Below, one piece after another: positions 51,640-62,500 of a stretch of 64,000 bases of DNA. Both the position numbers and the translations under genes were made by a program. The notes beneath the pieces were generated by a model. It had not been told where the DNA came from, ran no database searches, and saw nothing but the letters and a program-made list of their open reading frames with translations. Source of the DNA: Porites lobata (Eukaryota > Cnidaria > Anthozoa > Scleractinia > Poritidae); NCBI GenBank assembly GCA_942486035.1, contig CALNXK010000101.1:73501-137500 (forward strand), given 5' to 3'. Position 1 is the stretch's first letter. Each line of letters starts with the position of its first letter.

Positions 51640-52019
51640 AAGAAACAAAATTAACACTAGCTATTTACAAGATTTCCGGGAATTATGTACAAGGTTTCCG
51701 AGAATTCATGCAAATTAAGTTAAATGAGGCGGCGATATGCAAGATTCCAGGAAAAGTTAGCGCGACTTCCGGTAAGTGATAGAAATGAAGTTAAGCTAAG
51801 TTAAGTTGACTAGAGCGGCTATATACAAGATTCTAGGAAATATTTACAAGCAAATGAAATAAACTAAGGCGGCAATATACAGAAAAAATATTTACAGGCG
51901 TTCAACTAAATGTTCATAGGCAAAAAGAGCAGACTAAAATTAAACGCGGCTATGTACAAAGATATCGACGAGCAGCTAAATAAAGCGAACTAAAATTAAA
52001 AGCGGCTATATACAAAGGC
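51640..52019 (-). repeat. Repeated TATTTACAAG-type words in the U2L-c 3'UTR
   Basis: Words such as 'ctatttacaaga', 'gcggctatatacaag' and 'atatttacagg' recur at intervals. The same words occur in the 3'UTRs of U2L-b (32451-32600) and U2L-d (59190-59550). Confidence 0.65.
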
Positions 52020-55000
52020 TTAAGGGAAAAAAGAAATAGAGCGAGTATCAGAAATTTTACAGAGAATGCTACCAGTAGACCAGAAATTTTCTTTTTCGTC
52101 TTGTTTTGCACATAAAATGCGGCAGGAAATATCCTTCTTAATCAGGTTGACGATTTGATCAGCATTTAAAACAGAATTCCGAAAAGTCGCAAGATTCCTA
52201 GTTTGCCAGATCCAAAATAAGACGGTAGCAATCACGTAGCAGTAGAGCGAAAAAGAAGGCGAAGAAGCGTGAGACGAGAAAGGGAAGAAAATACAAGAAG
52301 AGTTAACAGAGAAACGGGAAGTAGAAAGGCGAGACAGATAAGGCGAAAAGTGCCTCCACACAGCGCGCGCGCGAGGGCAGAAAAGAAAACAATGCTCAAT
52401 TGTTTCAACTTGGGAACACAAAGCACACTTATCAGATTTAAGTTTGTATCCCCAAGTTTTCAAAGCGTATCGAACTTTAATTGCGCGGTGAATTATCAGC
52501 CAAAGTAAATCGGTTTTCTTATTCTCAATCAGCTTAAGGCGAGACTTGCGCCAGACCGCGGCCCACCGGTTCATCGGCCTCTTAAGTGAAGCGGCCCAGA
52601 AACCGGAGGAGCGCGGAGCGGCGCTCGGAAGGTCTAGTAGAAGACTATACAAGTTTTTACAGGAAAAATCAGCCGGTAGAGAACCGTGTTTACAACGCAG
52701 AGAGGACAACAAAGATAAGCAATTACGGTAAAAAGCAGACGGTTCGGAGGACAAAGGAATTGAGCGGGAAGAAAAATCAAAACTAGGATCAAGATTAGTA
52801 AAGCGATTTCCGAAAAAGTAACGAGCTAAAAAGTGCCATTTGCATGTGCCGAATCCCTCTCGATACCCAGAGAGACCCGACAAACGCAAACTGGAACACT
52901 TAGTTTCAAAGTCAACAATATTGAGGCCCCCACGCGCGATGGGGGCCGCGCAACGCGCTCGGCTTACAGTTTCAGATTTCGATTTCCAGATGAAAGGCCA
53001 AACGGCTCGCTTGTATTCAGTGGAAACCCATTTTGGGGGGGAGAGTACTTTGGCTACATGCCAAAATTTACTAGCCCCGAGAACGTTTAGGATCATGCCT
53101 CTGCCTAGAAAAGAAAGATCTCTTTGCGACCACAGCCCTAAAGTTCTCTTTAACTTATCTAATTTGCAACGCCAATTATCTTCATCAACGTTTACTAATC
53201 CATTCGAAAAATAAACTCCTAAAATCTTAAGCTTACTAACCCATTGTAAACCGAAGGGGGAGGCGCCATTAGCTCTCCACCTACCAAGCCACATCGCCTG
53301 GGACTTGGTGGTGTTGAGCTTGGCCCCAGACCCCCTCTCGTACTTTTTAACAGTCTCTAAAAGGTGACAGAGAGATCTCTCGTTCTTAACGAAATTGGTG
53401 GCGTCATCGGCGTACTGCGATATTTTAAACTGAAGGCTACCTGCTCCGGGGAGCAGGAAGCCTTCGATCGCAGGGTTTTTACGGATCTGATTAGCTAGAA
53501 CCTCAGAAGTTAAAACGTAGAGAAGGGGGGAGAGAGGACATCCCTGCCTAACCCCCCTCTCTAGGAAAACAGGAGTAGAAAGTTTGCCGTTACAAATAAT
53601 CCGCGAAAAAACATTCGAATAAAAGATTGAAACCCAACGACAAAAGGACGGACCGAAACCAAATTTACTTAATACTCTCATGAGGAAATCGTGATCTACT
53701 CTATCAAAGGCCTTCATCTGATCAAGCGTGACTAAAATTCCGGTCTCGTCCGTTATGTTTATCATATCTAGGGTGTCGCGGATTAGATGCAAGTTAGAGA
53801 AGATCGATCTATTAACTACACTACAGGTCTGGTCAGAGTGGACGATTGAAGGCATAACTTGTTTCAGACGGTCGGTAATTATTTTCGAAGCTAATTTGTA
53901 GTCACAATTAAGAAGCGATATGGGCCGCCAATTCTTAGCCAAGCGTTTATCATCCTTCTTATAAATAAGGCGCAAGAGGGCTTCGCGCTGGCTCGCACAA
54001 AGCGAGCCAACCCGAAAACAGTCATTCAGAACAGAAAGTAGAGGGTCACACAACAAATCCCAGAAAGCGGAGTAAAATTCAACAGGAAGGCCATCAGAAC
54101 CGGGCGATTTACCGGTCTGAAGGCCTTTCAAAGCGGCAGAAAGCTCGTCTTTTGTGAATAATCCCTCACATTGTTCGCGTTCTAAATCAGACAAAGAAAG
54201 GTCAAGATCATCGATAATTTGGGTCTGAATTTGCATATTAAGAGAATCCTTGGAGAATAAAGCTTTGTAAAAGTCAACCAAAACAAGTTCAATGTCATCG
54301 CGCGAGAATTTTTCCTCGCCAGATTCATTAAAAAGAGACTCAAAAATATTCTTTTCCGCGCGTTTACGCTCGAGCCGAAAAAAGAAACGAGTGGGCTTCT
54401 CGCCCTCCTCGATCCACCGCGCTCGCGAGCGGACCTTAGCGCCCTCGCACTCATTATTAATAACTGCCTCTAAGGCGCTCTCAAGTTTGTTGACATTAGA
54501 AACCTGGTTGCGATCGCCAGCAAAAACGGCCGATTTAGCTCTGAGTAAGCGCTTGGTTAAAGAATTACGTTCGGAAAGAAGTTGTCTACGTTTTCGGGAA
54601 GAGAAATCGATACAGGTACGACGGATCTGAATTTTCAAGTTATCCCACCAACCTTCAAGCGAGTCGAACAGAGGAATCTTTTCTTTCTCAGAAGTGATCA
54701 AAGCAGTCATAAGATTAATAAAATCGTTATCGGAGAGAAAAGAGCAATTAAATTTCCAAACACCGCTTCCGTGCAAAGAAACATTAGCCGGAGAAATAAA
54801 TAAATCGACAAAATCATGGTCAGAGAGAGGACAAGGAAAGCACTTATTTCCGCGAACTGACTGCAAAAGAGAGGAAGAAATATAGAAGCGATCGAGGCGA
54901 GAAGCCTGGGAAAAATCTTTATTAGACCAAGTAAAAGAAAGCGCTTTCGGGTTTTGCTTACGAAAAAAATCAACAAGGCAGAAATCGGACTTAAGGGCTG

Positions 55001-55511
55001 ACAAGCAACGCTTGTCCGCGCTAAAGTCCGATTTAATATGCAAACGGTCAAGTTCAGAATCAATACAATTAAAATCGCCACCTAAAATTAAATCGCCAGG
55101 TGATAGAAAAAAGGTATGGAGACGATTGAAAAATAATTTACGATCGGACACGGTGTTTGGAGCGTAGGCACAAATAATATTAAATTTAAGAGAGTTAAAA
55201 TCAACAAGAAGGCTGAGAATTCTACCATCAGTGTCGTGAACATAGCGAATAATCTTGCCAGAAAATTTAGGGGAAACAAAGATAGCTACACCGGCAGATT
55301 TGCCGATCCCAAAGGACCAAAAACATTGGCCGTTAAAACATTTCTCAATTAAATCAGCTTGAGATTTACAGGAAATATGCGTCTCTTGTAAGAGAAAAAA
55401 ATCATAGTCTAAATTTTCGTTTAACTCATGGAGAAAGAGATCGCGTTTACGGGTAGTGCCTAGTCCACGAATGTTGATGGTAAGAAATCTAAGAGCACTG
55501 TAAGCGAAAGA
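52020..55511 (-). CDS. ORF2 of U2L-c: AP-endonuclease/reverse transcriptase
   Basis: Open from a codon following tandem stops TAATAA (55512-55517) to 52020, about 1163 codons. I extended it upstream of the GTG at 55151 because the frame reads LTINIRGLG, LLQETHIS and IGKSAGVAIFVS, the endonuclease N-terminus. Further motifs: GGDFNCID, SDHDFVDL; RT PGSDGLPVEFY, NWRPISLLNCDYK, LDQMKAFDRVDHD, GVRQGCPLSPLLY and YADDAT; C-terminal CALCSQVETIEHCFLFC. There is no ATG before the endonuclease, so the start is unclear and may need reinitiation at a non-AUG codon 17 nt after ORF1. Confidence 0.92.
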   Translation of the reverse strand, partial: SFAYSALRFLTINIRGLGTTRKRDLFLHELNENLDYDFFLLQETHISCKSQADLIEKCFNGQCFWSFGIGKSAGVAIFVSPKFSGKIIRYVHDTDGRILSLLVDFNSLKFNIICAYAPNTVSDRKLFFNRLHTFFLSPGDLILGGDFNCIDSELDRLHIKSDFSADKRCLSALKSDFCLVDFFRKQNPKALSFTWSNKDFSQASRLDRFYISSSLLQSVRGNKCFPCPLSDHDFVDLFISPANVSLHGSGVWKFNCSFLSDNDFINLMTALITSEKEKIPLFDSLEGWWDNLKIQIRRTCIDFSSRKRRQLLSERNSLTKRLLRAKSAVFAGDRNQVSNVNKLESALEAVINNECEGAKVRSRARWIEEGEKPTRFFFRLERKRAEKNIFESLFNESGEEKFSRDDIELVLVDFYKALFSKDSLNMQIQTQIIDDLDLSLSDLEREQCEGLFTKDELSAALKGLQTGKSPGSDGLPVEFYSAFWDLLCDPLLSVLNDCFRVGSLCASQREALLRLIYKKDDKRLAKNWRPISLLNCDYKLASKIITDRLKQVMPSIVHSDQTCSVVNRSIFSNLHLIRDTLDMINITDETGILVTLDQMKAFDRVDHDFLMRVLSKFGFGPSFCRWVSIFYSNVFSRIICNGKLSTPVFLERGVRQGCPLSPLLYVLTSEVLANQIRKNPAIEGFLLPGAGSLQFKISQYADDATNFVKNERSLCHLLETVKKYERGSGAKLNTTKSQAMWLGRWRANGASPFGLQWVSKLKILGVYFSNGLVNVDEDNWRCKLDKLKRTLGLWSQRDLSFLGRGMILNVLGASKFWHVAKVLSPPKWVSTEYKRAVWPFIWKSKSETVSRARCAAPIARGGLNIVDFETKCSSLRLSGLSGYREGFGTCKWHFLARYFFGNRFTNLDPSFDFSSRSIPLSSEPSAFYRNCLSLLSSLRCKHGSLPADFSCKNLYSLLLDLPSAAPRSSGFWAASLKRPMNRWAAVWRKSRLKLIENKKTDLLWLIIHRAIKVRYALKTWGYKLKSDKCALCSQVETIEHCFLFCPRARAVWRHFSPYLSRLSTSRFSVNSSCIFFPFSSHASSPSFSLYCYVIATVLFWIWQTRNLATFRNSVLNADQIVNLIKKDISCRILCAKQDEKENFWSTGSILCKISDTRSISFFP

Positions 55512-55528
55512 TTATTAAATTAAGAGAA

Positions 55529-56944
55529 TTAATACGACTTACTCTTGCCCTTTTCTCTCCGGTACGACACTCGGGTCCATCCATCATTATCTGACTCACT
55601 ATCATTGCTGTCGCGATCGCGATGAGAGGACCGATCGCGAGAAGAGCGATAGCGATCGCGATCTCGCTCGCGATCGTCCCTCTCATCTCTTCTGTAACCA
55701 TCATCATCTTTGTATCTCCTCTCCTTATCGTGCTTTCTTCTGTCGCGATCTCTGCGGTCCTCACGTTCCCTGTCCTCTCGTTCCTTCTCCTTCCGATCTC
55801 TTTGTTCTCGCTCCTTTCGCTCCTTTCGTTCTCTGTCCTTCCTTTCTTTCTCCTTTCGCTCCTGTTCCTTCTCTTTCTCCCTGCGTGCACGCTCCTCGCG
55901 CCTCGCGCGTTCTTCTTCTTCTCGCTTAGCCTGGTTACTTGCCTCTTCCGCTTTTCTCGCCTCATCAGCTACCTTTCCGCTGTGTGCAGCACCGGAATAG
56001 GACTTCTCTTGGGGCTTTGCACCAGTGATGTTTGAGCTGTAATAAATAAACGGACAGGAGGTAGTCTCGTGGCCGTCTGAGAGGCACACGCGGCAGAGCG
56101 CTGGCTGGTCACACTGCTCCGCGCGATGGCCGGGCTGCTCGCAATTAAAGCATCGTTGCGACCGACAAGCGGCCGCAAGATGATCCTCGGCTCCGCATTT
56201 CCTACAGGTCTTCGGCTGTGAGGCATACCAGAACCGGCAGAACTCGCCGGCGATGAAGGCTTGCGCCGGGATGGGCCGCTCAATGCACATCCTCGCAGTA
56301 CGAACTCCATTAAAGATGGCGTCCGCCACGCGGTCACGTCGGAAAGAAATAATTCGGCCGTAGCGGCTCAAACGGCCGATAACCACGGAGTCGGGAAGCT
56401 CGTTGGGAAGCTCGTAAATTTTCACAATAGAGACCTTGTTTTCACAATCTCCCAACAGGACAGAACAGCCAGCAATTGTAATTGACTGTTCGTTCAGGGC
56501 GGCGTCCTTCACTGCTTTGCTGCCAAACGTGACCACCCAAGAATTGTTACTCGCTCTCCGTTGAACGGACCGGATATCCTCGATGTCAATACCAGCCTCG
56601 TCGAAACCCACAATAACTTCATGACTCGTAATGACAGTATCCACCGAAAAACAAACAGATAATTCTTTCTTGACCCGAACATTGTTGCCACGCACGTTCC
56701 ACGCAGAACACGAAATCACTTGCATATGGTGTCCAGAATTTTGTAGACGAAGTAAGGCATCCGGCAGTTCCGGGGGGCGATCTCCACTTCCATCCATAAG
56801 ATTTTCGCTGGCCAAGGGGGGTGACGGCTCCGGGGGGGTAAACAGGGCAGGTGTTCCACTGGGCTCACTAGGCTCGTTGACATGCTCCGAAATCACAGTA
56901 ATTAGAGACTCTCCCACAAGTGTGGAAGCATCAGACATCGACAT
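55529..56944 (-). CDS. ORF1 of U2L-c, three-knuckle protein with RE/RD-rich tail
   Basis: ATG at 56944 (MSMSDASTLVGES; a second ATG at 56938), 471 residues, TAA at 55529-55531. RRM-like regions occupy ~70-240 (SWVVTFGSKAVKDAAL, VSIVKIYELPNELPDS). Three knuckles follow: CRKCGAEDHLAAAC, CFNCEQPGHRAEQC and CRVCLSDGHETTSC. The last ~150 residues are almost all Arg, Glu, Lys and Asp with late Ser-Arg, like the charged tails of SR-related splicing proteins. Function: LINE RNA binding; the tail may direct it to splicing compartments (inference). Confidence 0.92.
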   Translation of the reverse strand: MSMSDASTLVGESLITVISEHVNEPSEPSGTPALFTPPEPSPPLASENLMDGSGDRPPELPDALLRLQNSGHHMQVISCSAWNVRGNNVRVKKELSVCFSVDTVITSHEVIVGFDEAGIDIEDIRSVQRRASNNSWVVTFGSKAVKDAALNEQSITIAGCSVLLGDCENKVSIVKIYELPNELPDSVVIGRLSRYGRIISFRRDRVADAIFNGVRTARMCIERPIPAQAFIAGEFCRFWYASQPKTCRKCGAEDHLAAACRSQRCFNCEQPGHRAEQCDQPALCRVCLSDGHETTSCPFIYYSSNITGAKPQEKSYSGAAHSGKVADEARKAEEASNQAKREEEERARREERARREKEKEQERKEKERKDRERKERKEREQRDRKEKEREDREREDRRDRDRRKHDKERRYKDDDGYRRDERDDRERDRDRYRSSRDRSSHRDRDSNDSESDNDGWTRVSYRREKGKSKSY

Positions 56945-57012
56945 AGCGACGAAAAAAAGAAGGGCTCCTCTTTTGACCACCTAAAGAAAAAAGTCTAGGG
57001 GGGCCTCTTGAC

Positions 57013-57041
57013 TGATCTTAGCCAAAAGGCCGAGAAGCGAT
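57013..57041 (-). ncRNA. U2: U2 snRNA 5' fragment (nt 1-29)
   Basis: The minus strand from 57041 reads ATCGCTTCTCGGCC, then TTTTGGCTAAGATCA, identical to canonical U2. U2L-c begins at the next base. Confidence 0.95.
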
Positions 57042-57519
57042 GCCCCTTTAGGTCCTCCGGACCTAGGGTGGTTGGCTCCTTCCCCATCCTAGATATGGTG
57101 GTTGCAATACTGTCGCATCCCATGATGCATCTGGCACTCTATGCGAGGACAGGGACATATCATTGGGTCAGTCCGAGCACGGATACTCGGCCAAGCTCCC
57201 CAGGACACTACAGTGTGTATAGACAGGGATCAAATAGCGTCTACACGGTACTCAGGCCCTAACAGCTCGGCCATTAACCTATAGGAGGACAGGGAACACG
57301 AAAACGAGGCAGACTGGGACCGCTTACTAGGCCCCGAAGGGTTTTTAAAGCCCGCTAAGGTCCGTGTAAGTGGCCGCATAAATTTATTTACGGCTACAAA
57401 GGAAGACTTCATAGCCTGTTTTGTAGGTCAGGGTTGCCTGAGGAGGGTAATGAAGTAATGCCTCGCTTACATGTTCACCATACTCGGTATAAGAAGTCAA
57501 ATTTTCTCTCCTTTCTCTC
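57042..57519. promoter_or_regulatory. U2-5S spacer, unit 3
   Basis: Conserved copy of 38032-38509, nearly identical. Confidence 0.6.
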
Positions 57520-57580
57520 GCCTACGACCATACCACAGGGAGAACACCGGTTCTCGTCTGATCACCGAAGTTAAGCCCTG

Positions 57581-57615
<35 letters not shown>

Positions 57616-57638
57616 GGGAATACCCCGTGTTGTAGGCT
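57520..57638 (+). rRNA. 5S rRNA: 5S rRNA, intact copy 3
   Basis: 119 nt, the same as copy 1, with box A and box C and a T-run terminator at 57644-57647. Confidence 0.97.
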
Positions 57639-58534
57639 TCTTCTTTTCATTTATTTTTCCTGGAATTTTTTCATCATTTTTGCTGTTTTACCCCTAGCTG
57701 GGATGTACCTCTGCTGTCAGTTGCCAAGTTACGCCGAATTATTCTTCGAAGCAATCAAGTTGTGGTGGGGTAATTTTTTTTCACAATAATATAGCTTGGA
57801 CGTAGAACGCGCGTTGGTTCGAGAGCGCGCGGTAATGTTCCATTTTGCTCTGTGACTTCAAATCACCGCTTGTGACATCACTTTTTTCAAATCACAGCTT
57901 CTACAAGTCTACGTTCGCCTTTAAGTGCAACTACAGGCCGAGAAAACGGCCGCGAACGCCACATAAACAAGCCAAAAGGCCATATACAACTTGCCCTCGA
58001 TCGAAAACACAAGACCGAGTTCGTTAATAGTTGTTATTAACGGCCGACAGTTTAAAATTAATCGCCGAAACCAGCGCCTTGCAGTAAAGACCAACGAGAG
58101 AAAGGGCGAGTTCATTATATACAAGCAAACAAGTACTGATTCAAAGCTGTACTCACGGTATAGACGGATGTTTATAATCCTGCTTGCTTGCTTTTCAACC
58201 GTCGACCATCCTCTTTCTTGAACATACATCTGTTGCGACTTTCACTTCACCTTTCCTTTGAGAGAGTAAAACATTTCAGTCTCTACTCTGCTTTACTGAG
58301 CGAGCTGCTTTTTAAATAACATGCTAGCTTAGCTACAAATCAACTTCAACATATTCCAAGATCATTTACCTTCTTTCTTGGTCCCCGGAGACTTCTTTCT
58401 CTCCGTGATTTATCGATCGATCCATCACCTGTATGAGAAACACATCACACGCGCGCACGTTAACAGTTGTATCATTTTCGCGCGCGCTTTTAAATAACCT
58501 GTGGACCGCGCTAAATACAATAATTACTATAAAA
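57639..58534. other. 5S-U1 spacer, unit 3
   Basis: Conserved copy of 10712-11616 with small indels; nothing else recognised. Confidence 0.6.
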
Positions 58535-58535
58535 C

Positions 58536-58572
<37 letters not shown>

Positions 58573-58578
58573 ATTATA

Positions 58579-58621
<43 letters not shown>

Positions 58622-58638
58622 AATCGAAGTGCAATGAG

Positions 58639-58669
<31 letters not shown>

Positions 58670-58699
58670 ATCACAGTGCCTCCCGCGTCAGGTAAGTAT
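58535..58699 (-). ncRNA. U1: U1 snRNA, intact gene 3
   Basis: Uninterrupted 165-nt U1 on the minus strand from ATACTTACCTG at 58699 to CCCCGG at 58535, with the stem-loop II loop ATTGCACTTC, the Sm site AATTTCTGG and the 3' hairpin. It is the only uninterrupted U1 in the window and provides the empty site proving the insertion positions in genes 1 and 2. Confidence 0.97.
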
Positions 58700-58932
58700 G
58701 AAAAGCTAGGACCAACGGCCGGCAGCGGAAAAACTGCTTTCCTCTTAGGGCCCTTGTGGTAACTGCGCAAGTCCAGACGGCCACAGGACTCCTGTTATGT
58801 GACCGACGGCTCGCCTAAATAGAAACCTGACGCGGGGGACACCGGTGAGCCACAGGGTACCCAGATGTTGAAAAAACAAGCACAGGAAAAAAAATGTCTC
58901 TTATTAATTGAATATTTCTTCCCCTAGGGGAA
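58700..58932 (-). promoter_or_regulatory. U1 upstream region and U2 3' flank, unit 3
   Basis: Conserved copy of 32044-32275. Confidence 0.6.
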
Positions 58933-59082
58933 GTGGGCCGCACTCGGAGGTAGTGCTATACCGAGGCAACCCGTGGCTGGGACGAGGCAAGCCTCCTTTC
59001 CACAGCCCAATTCCAAAAATCAGTTTAATATATGAGCTGCTCAATGAGCAGCGTATCAGATATTAAGCTGATAAGAACAGAT
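58933..59082 (-). ncRNA. U2: U2 snRNA body, split by U2L-d
   Basis: 150 nt matching the other two bodies. Its first base overlaps the T-run (59082-59095) that is the U2L-d poly(A). Nt 1-29 lie beyond the right edge. Confidence 0.93.
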
Positions 59083-59555
59083 TTTTTTTTTTTTTTAAAA
59101 TATAAAAACCCCCGCAGGGGTGTTTTATTGAAAAATCAACTCCACCGTATTTACAAAGACAGAAAAAGGAAGAAAAAGAAACAAAATCAACACTAGCTAT
59201 TTACAAGATTTCCGGGAATTATGTACAAGGTTTCCGGGAATTCATGCAAATTAAGTTAAATGAGGCGGCGATATGCAAGATTCCAGGAAAAGTTAGCGCG
59301 GCTTCCGGTGAGTAATAGAAATGAGGTTAAGCTAAGTTAAGTTGACTAGAGCGGCTATATACAAGATTCAGGAAATATTTACAAGCAAACTAAATAAACT
59401 AAAGCGGCTATATACAGGAAATATTTACAGGCGATCAACTAAATGTTCATAGGCGAAAAAGACAAACTAAAATTAAACGCGGCTATGTACAAAGATATCG
59501 AGGAGCAGCTAAATAAAGCGAACTAAAATTAAAAGCGGCTATGTACAGTAAAGGC

Positions 59556-62500
59556 TTATGAACAGTAAGGGAAAAAGCAAATAGAGCGAGTATCAGAAAT
59601 CTTACAGAGAACGCTACCAGTAGACCAGAAATTTTCTTTTTCATCTTGTTTTGCACCTAAAATGCGACAGGAAACATCTTTTTTGATCAAGTTAACGATT
59701 TGATTGACATTCAAAACAGAATTTCGAAAGGTTGCGAGGTTCCTAGTTTGCCAAATCCAAAATAAAACTGTAGCAATCACGTAACAATAAAGCGAAAAAG
59801 AAGGCGAAGAAGCATGAGACAAGAAAGGAAAGAAAATACAAGAAGAGTTAACAGAGAAAGGGGAATTAGAAAGGCGAGACAGATAAGGCGTAAAATACCT
59901 CCACACAGCGCGTACGCGAGGACAGAAAAGAAAACAATGTTCAATTGTTTCAACTTGGGAACACAAAGCACACTTATCTGATTTGACTTTGTATCCCCAA
60001 GTTTTCAAAGCATATCGGACTTTAATAGCACGGTGAATTATAAGCCACAGTAAGTCCGTTTTCTTATTCTCAATCAACTTAAGCCGAGACTTGCGCCAAA
60101 CCGCGGCCCACCGGTTCATCGGCCTCTTAAGCGAGGCAGCCCAGAAACCGGAGGAACGCGGGGGGCGCTCGGGAGGTCTAAAAGAAGACTATACAAATTC
60201 TTACAAGAAAAATCAGCCGGCAAAGAGCCGTGTTTACTACGTAGGAAGATAACAAAGATAGACAATTACGGTAAAAAGCAGACGGCTCAGAAGACAAAGG
60301 GGTTGAGCGAGAAGAAAAATCAAAGCTAGGATCAAGATTAGAAAAGCGATTTCCAAAAAAGTAGCGAGCTAAGAAGTGCCATTTGCATGTGCCGAATCCC
60401 TCCCGATAGCCAGAGAGACCCGACAAACGCAAACTTGAACACTTGGTTTCAAAATCAACGATATTCAGGCCCCCACGCGCGATGGGGGCCACGCAACGCG
60501 CTCGGCTTACAGTTTCAGACTTTGATTTCCAAATAAAAGGCCAAACAGCTCGTTTGTATTCAATAGAAACCCATTTTGGGGGGGGCAGCACTTTGGCAAC
60601 ATGCCAAAATCTGCTGGCCCCAAGGACGTTTAAAATCATGCCTCTGCCTAAAAAAGAAAGATCTCTTTGCGACCATAGCCCTAAAGTCTTTTTTAACTTA
60701 TCTAATTTCGATTGCCAGTTTTCTTTATCAACAGCAACTAATCCGTTTGAAAAATAAACGCCTAAAATTCTAAGTTTATTAACCCATTGTAAACCAAAGG
60801 GGGAGGCGCCATTAGCTCTCCACCTACCCAACCACATCGCCTCAGACTTGGTGGTGTTGAGCTTGGCCCCAGACCCCCTCTCGTACCTGCTCACAGTCTC
60901 TAAAAGGTGACAGAGAGATCTCTCATTCTTCACAAAATTAGTGGCATCATCGGCGTATTGCGATATCTTAAATTGAAGGCCACCTGCTCCGGGGAGCAGG
61001 AAGCCTTCAATCGCAGGATTTTTACGAATTTGATTTGCTAGGACTTCAGAAGTAAGGACATAGAGGAGGGGGGAGAGAGGACATCCCTGTCTAACCCCCC
61101 TCCCTAAAAAAACAGGAGTAGAAAGCTTGCCGTTACAAATGATCCGCGAAAAAACATTAGAATAAAAAATGGAAACCCAGCGACAAAAAGACGGACCAAA
61201 ACCAAACTTAGTTAACACTCTCATGAGAAAATCATGATCAACTCTATCAAAGGCTTTCATTTGATCAAGTGTAACTAAAATTCCGGTCTCATCAGTCTTA
61301 TTAATCATGTCTAGGGTATCACGGATCAAGTGTAAATTTGAAAAGATTGATCTACCTACAACACTACAAGTTTGATCGGAATGGACAATTGATGGCATAA
61401 CTTGTTTCAGACGATCTGTAATTATTTTGGACGCTAATTTATAATCACAATTAAGAAGCGAGATAGGCCGCCAATTTTTAGCTAAACGTTTATCATCCTT
61501 TTTATAGATAAGGCGCAAAAGGGCTTCGCGCTGGCTCGTACAAAGAGAACCAACCCGAAAGCAGTCGTTTAAAACAGAAAGTAGAGGATCGCATAACAAA
61601 TCCCAGAAAGCAGAATAAAATTCGATAGGAAGGCCGTCAGAACCGGGCGATTTACCGGTCTGAAGGCCTTTCAAAGCGGCAAACAGCTCATCTTTTGTGA
61701 ATAATCCTTCACATTGTTCTCGCTCCGCATCGGACAAAGAAAGGTCAAGATCATCTATGATTTCAGTCTGAATTTGCATGTTAAGAGAATCCTTAGAGAA
61801 TAACGCTTTGTAAAAGTCAACTAAAATGAGCTCAATGTCATTATGCAAAAATTTTTCTTCGCCGGATTCATCCAAAAGGGACTCAAAAATATTTTTCTCC
61901 GCGCGTTTACGTTCGAGGCGGAAAAAGAACCGAGTAGGTTTCTCGCCCTCCTCGAACCAACGCGCTCGCGAGCGGATTTTCGCGCCTTCGCACTCGTTGC
62001 TAATGACGGTTTCTAAGGCAGATTCAAGTTTGTTTACATTTGAAATCTGGTCGCGATCGCCAAGGAAAACAGCCGATTTAGCCCTAAGTAAACGTTTAGT
62101 TAAAGAATTGCGTTCAGAAAGAAGTTGTTTGCGTTTTCGAGAGGAAAAGTCAATACAAGTACGGCGGATCTGAAGTTTCAAATTATCCCACCAATCACTC
62201 AGCGAACTAAACATAGAAATTCTCTCTTTCTCAGTAGTAATTAGAAGGGTCATAATATTAACAAAATCATCATCGGAAAGAAGAGAACAGTTAAACTTCC
62301 AAACACCGCTCCCGTGAGGAGAAACATTGACCGGAGAAATAAATAAATCGACAAAATCATGATCGGAAAGGGGGCAAGGAAAGCATTTATTTCCACGAAA
62401 CGACTGAACGAGAGAGGAAGAAATATAAAAACGATCGAGGCGAGAAGCCTGGGAAAAATCCTTATTAGACCAGGTAAAAGAAATCGCTTTGGGATTCTTT

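Larger units (their letters stand above)
51539..57012 (-). mobile_element. U2L-c: full-length, apparently intact U2-targeting LINE
   Basis: Lies between U2 nt 29 (57013) and the U2 body (51538), with poly(A) (T-run 51538-51556). 3'UTR 51557-52019, ORF2 52020-55511, ORF1 55529-56944, 5'UTR 56945-57012 (only ~68 bp). The 3'UTR has a terminal hairpin with arms ACCCC/GGGGT (about 51570-51587) and many 'tatttacaag/tatacaag' words. A second lineage of U2 elements, distinct from U2L-a/b. Confidence 0.93.

Noticed and set aside
51539..57012. Assignment of U2 elements to the Utopia group of U2-specific LINEs
   Set aside because: Utopia uses a restriction-like endonuclease; these ORF2 proteins have an N-terminal APE-type endonuclease, so a Tx1/Keno-like placement fits better.
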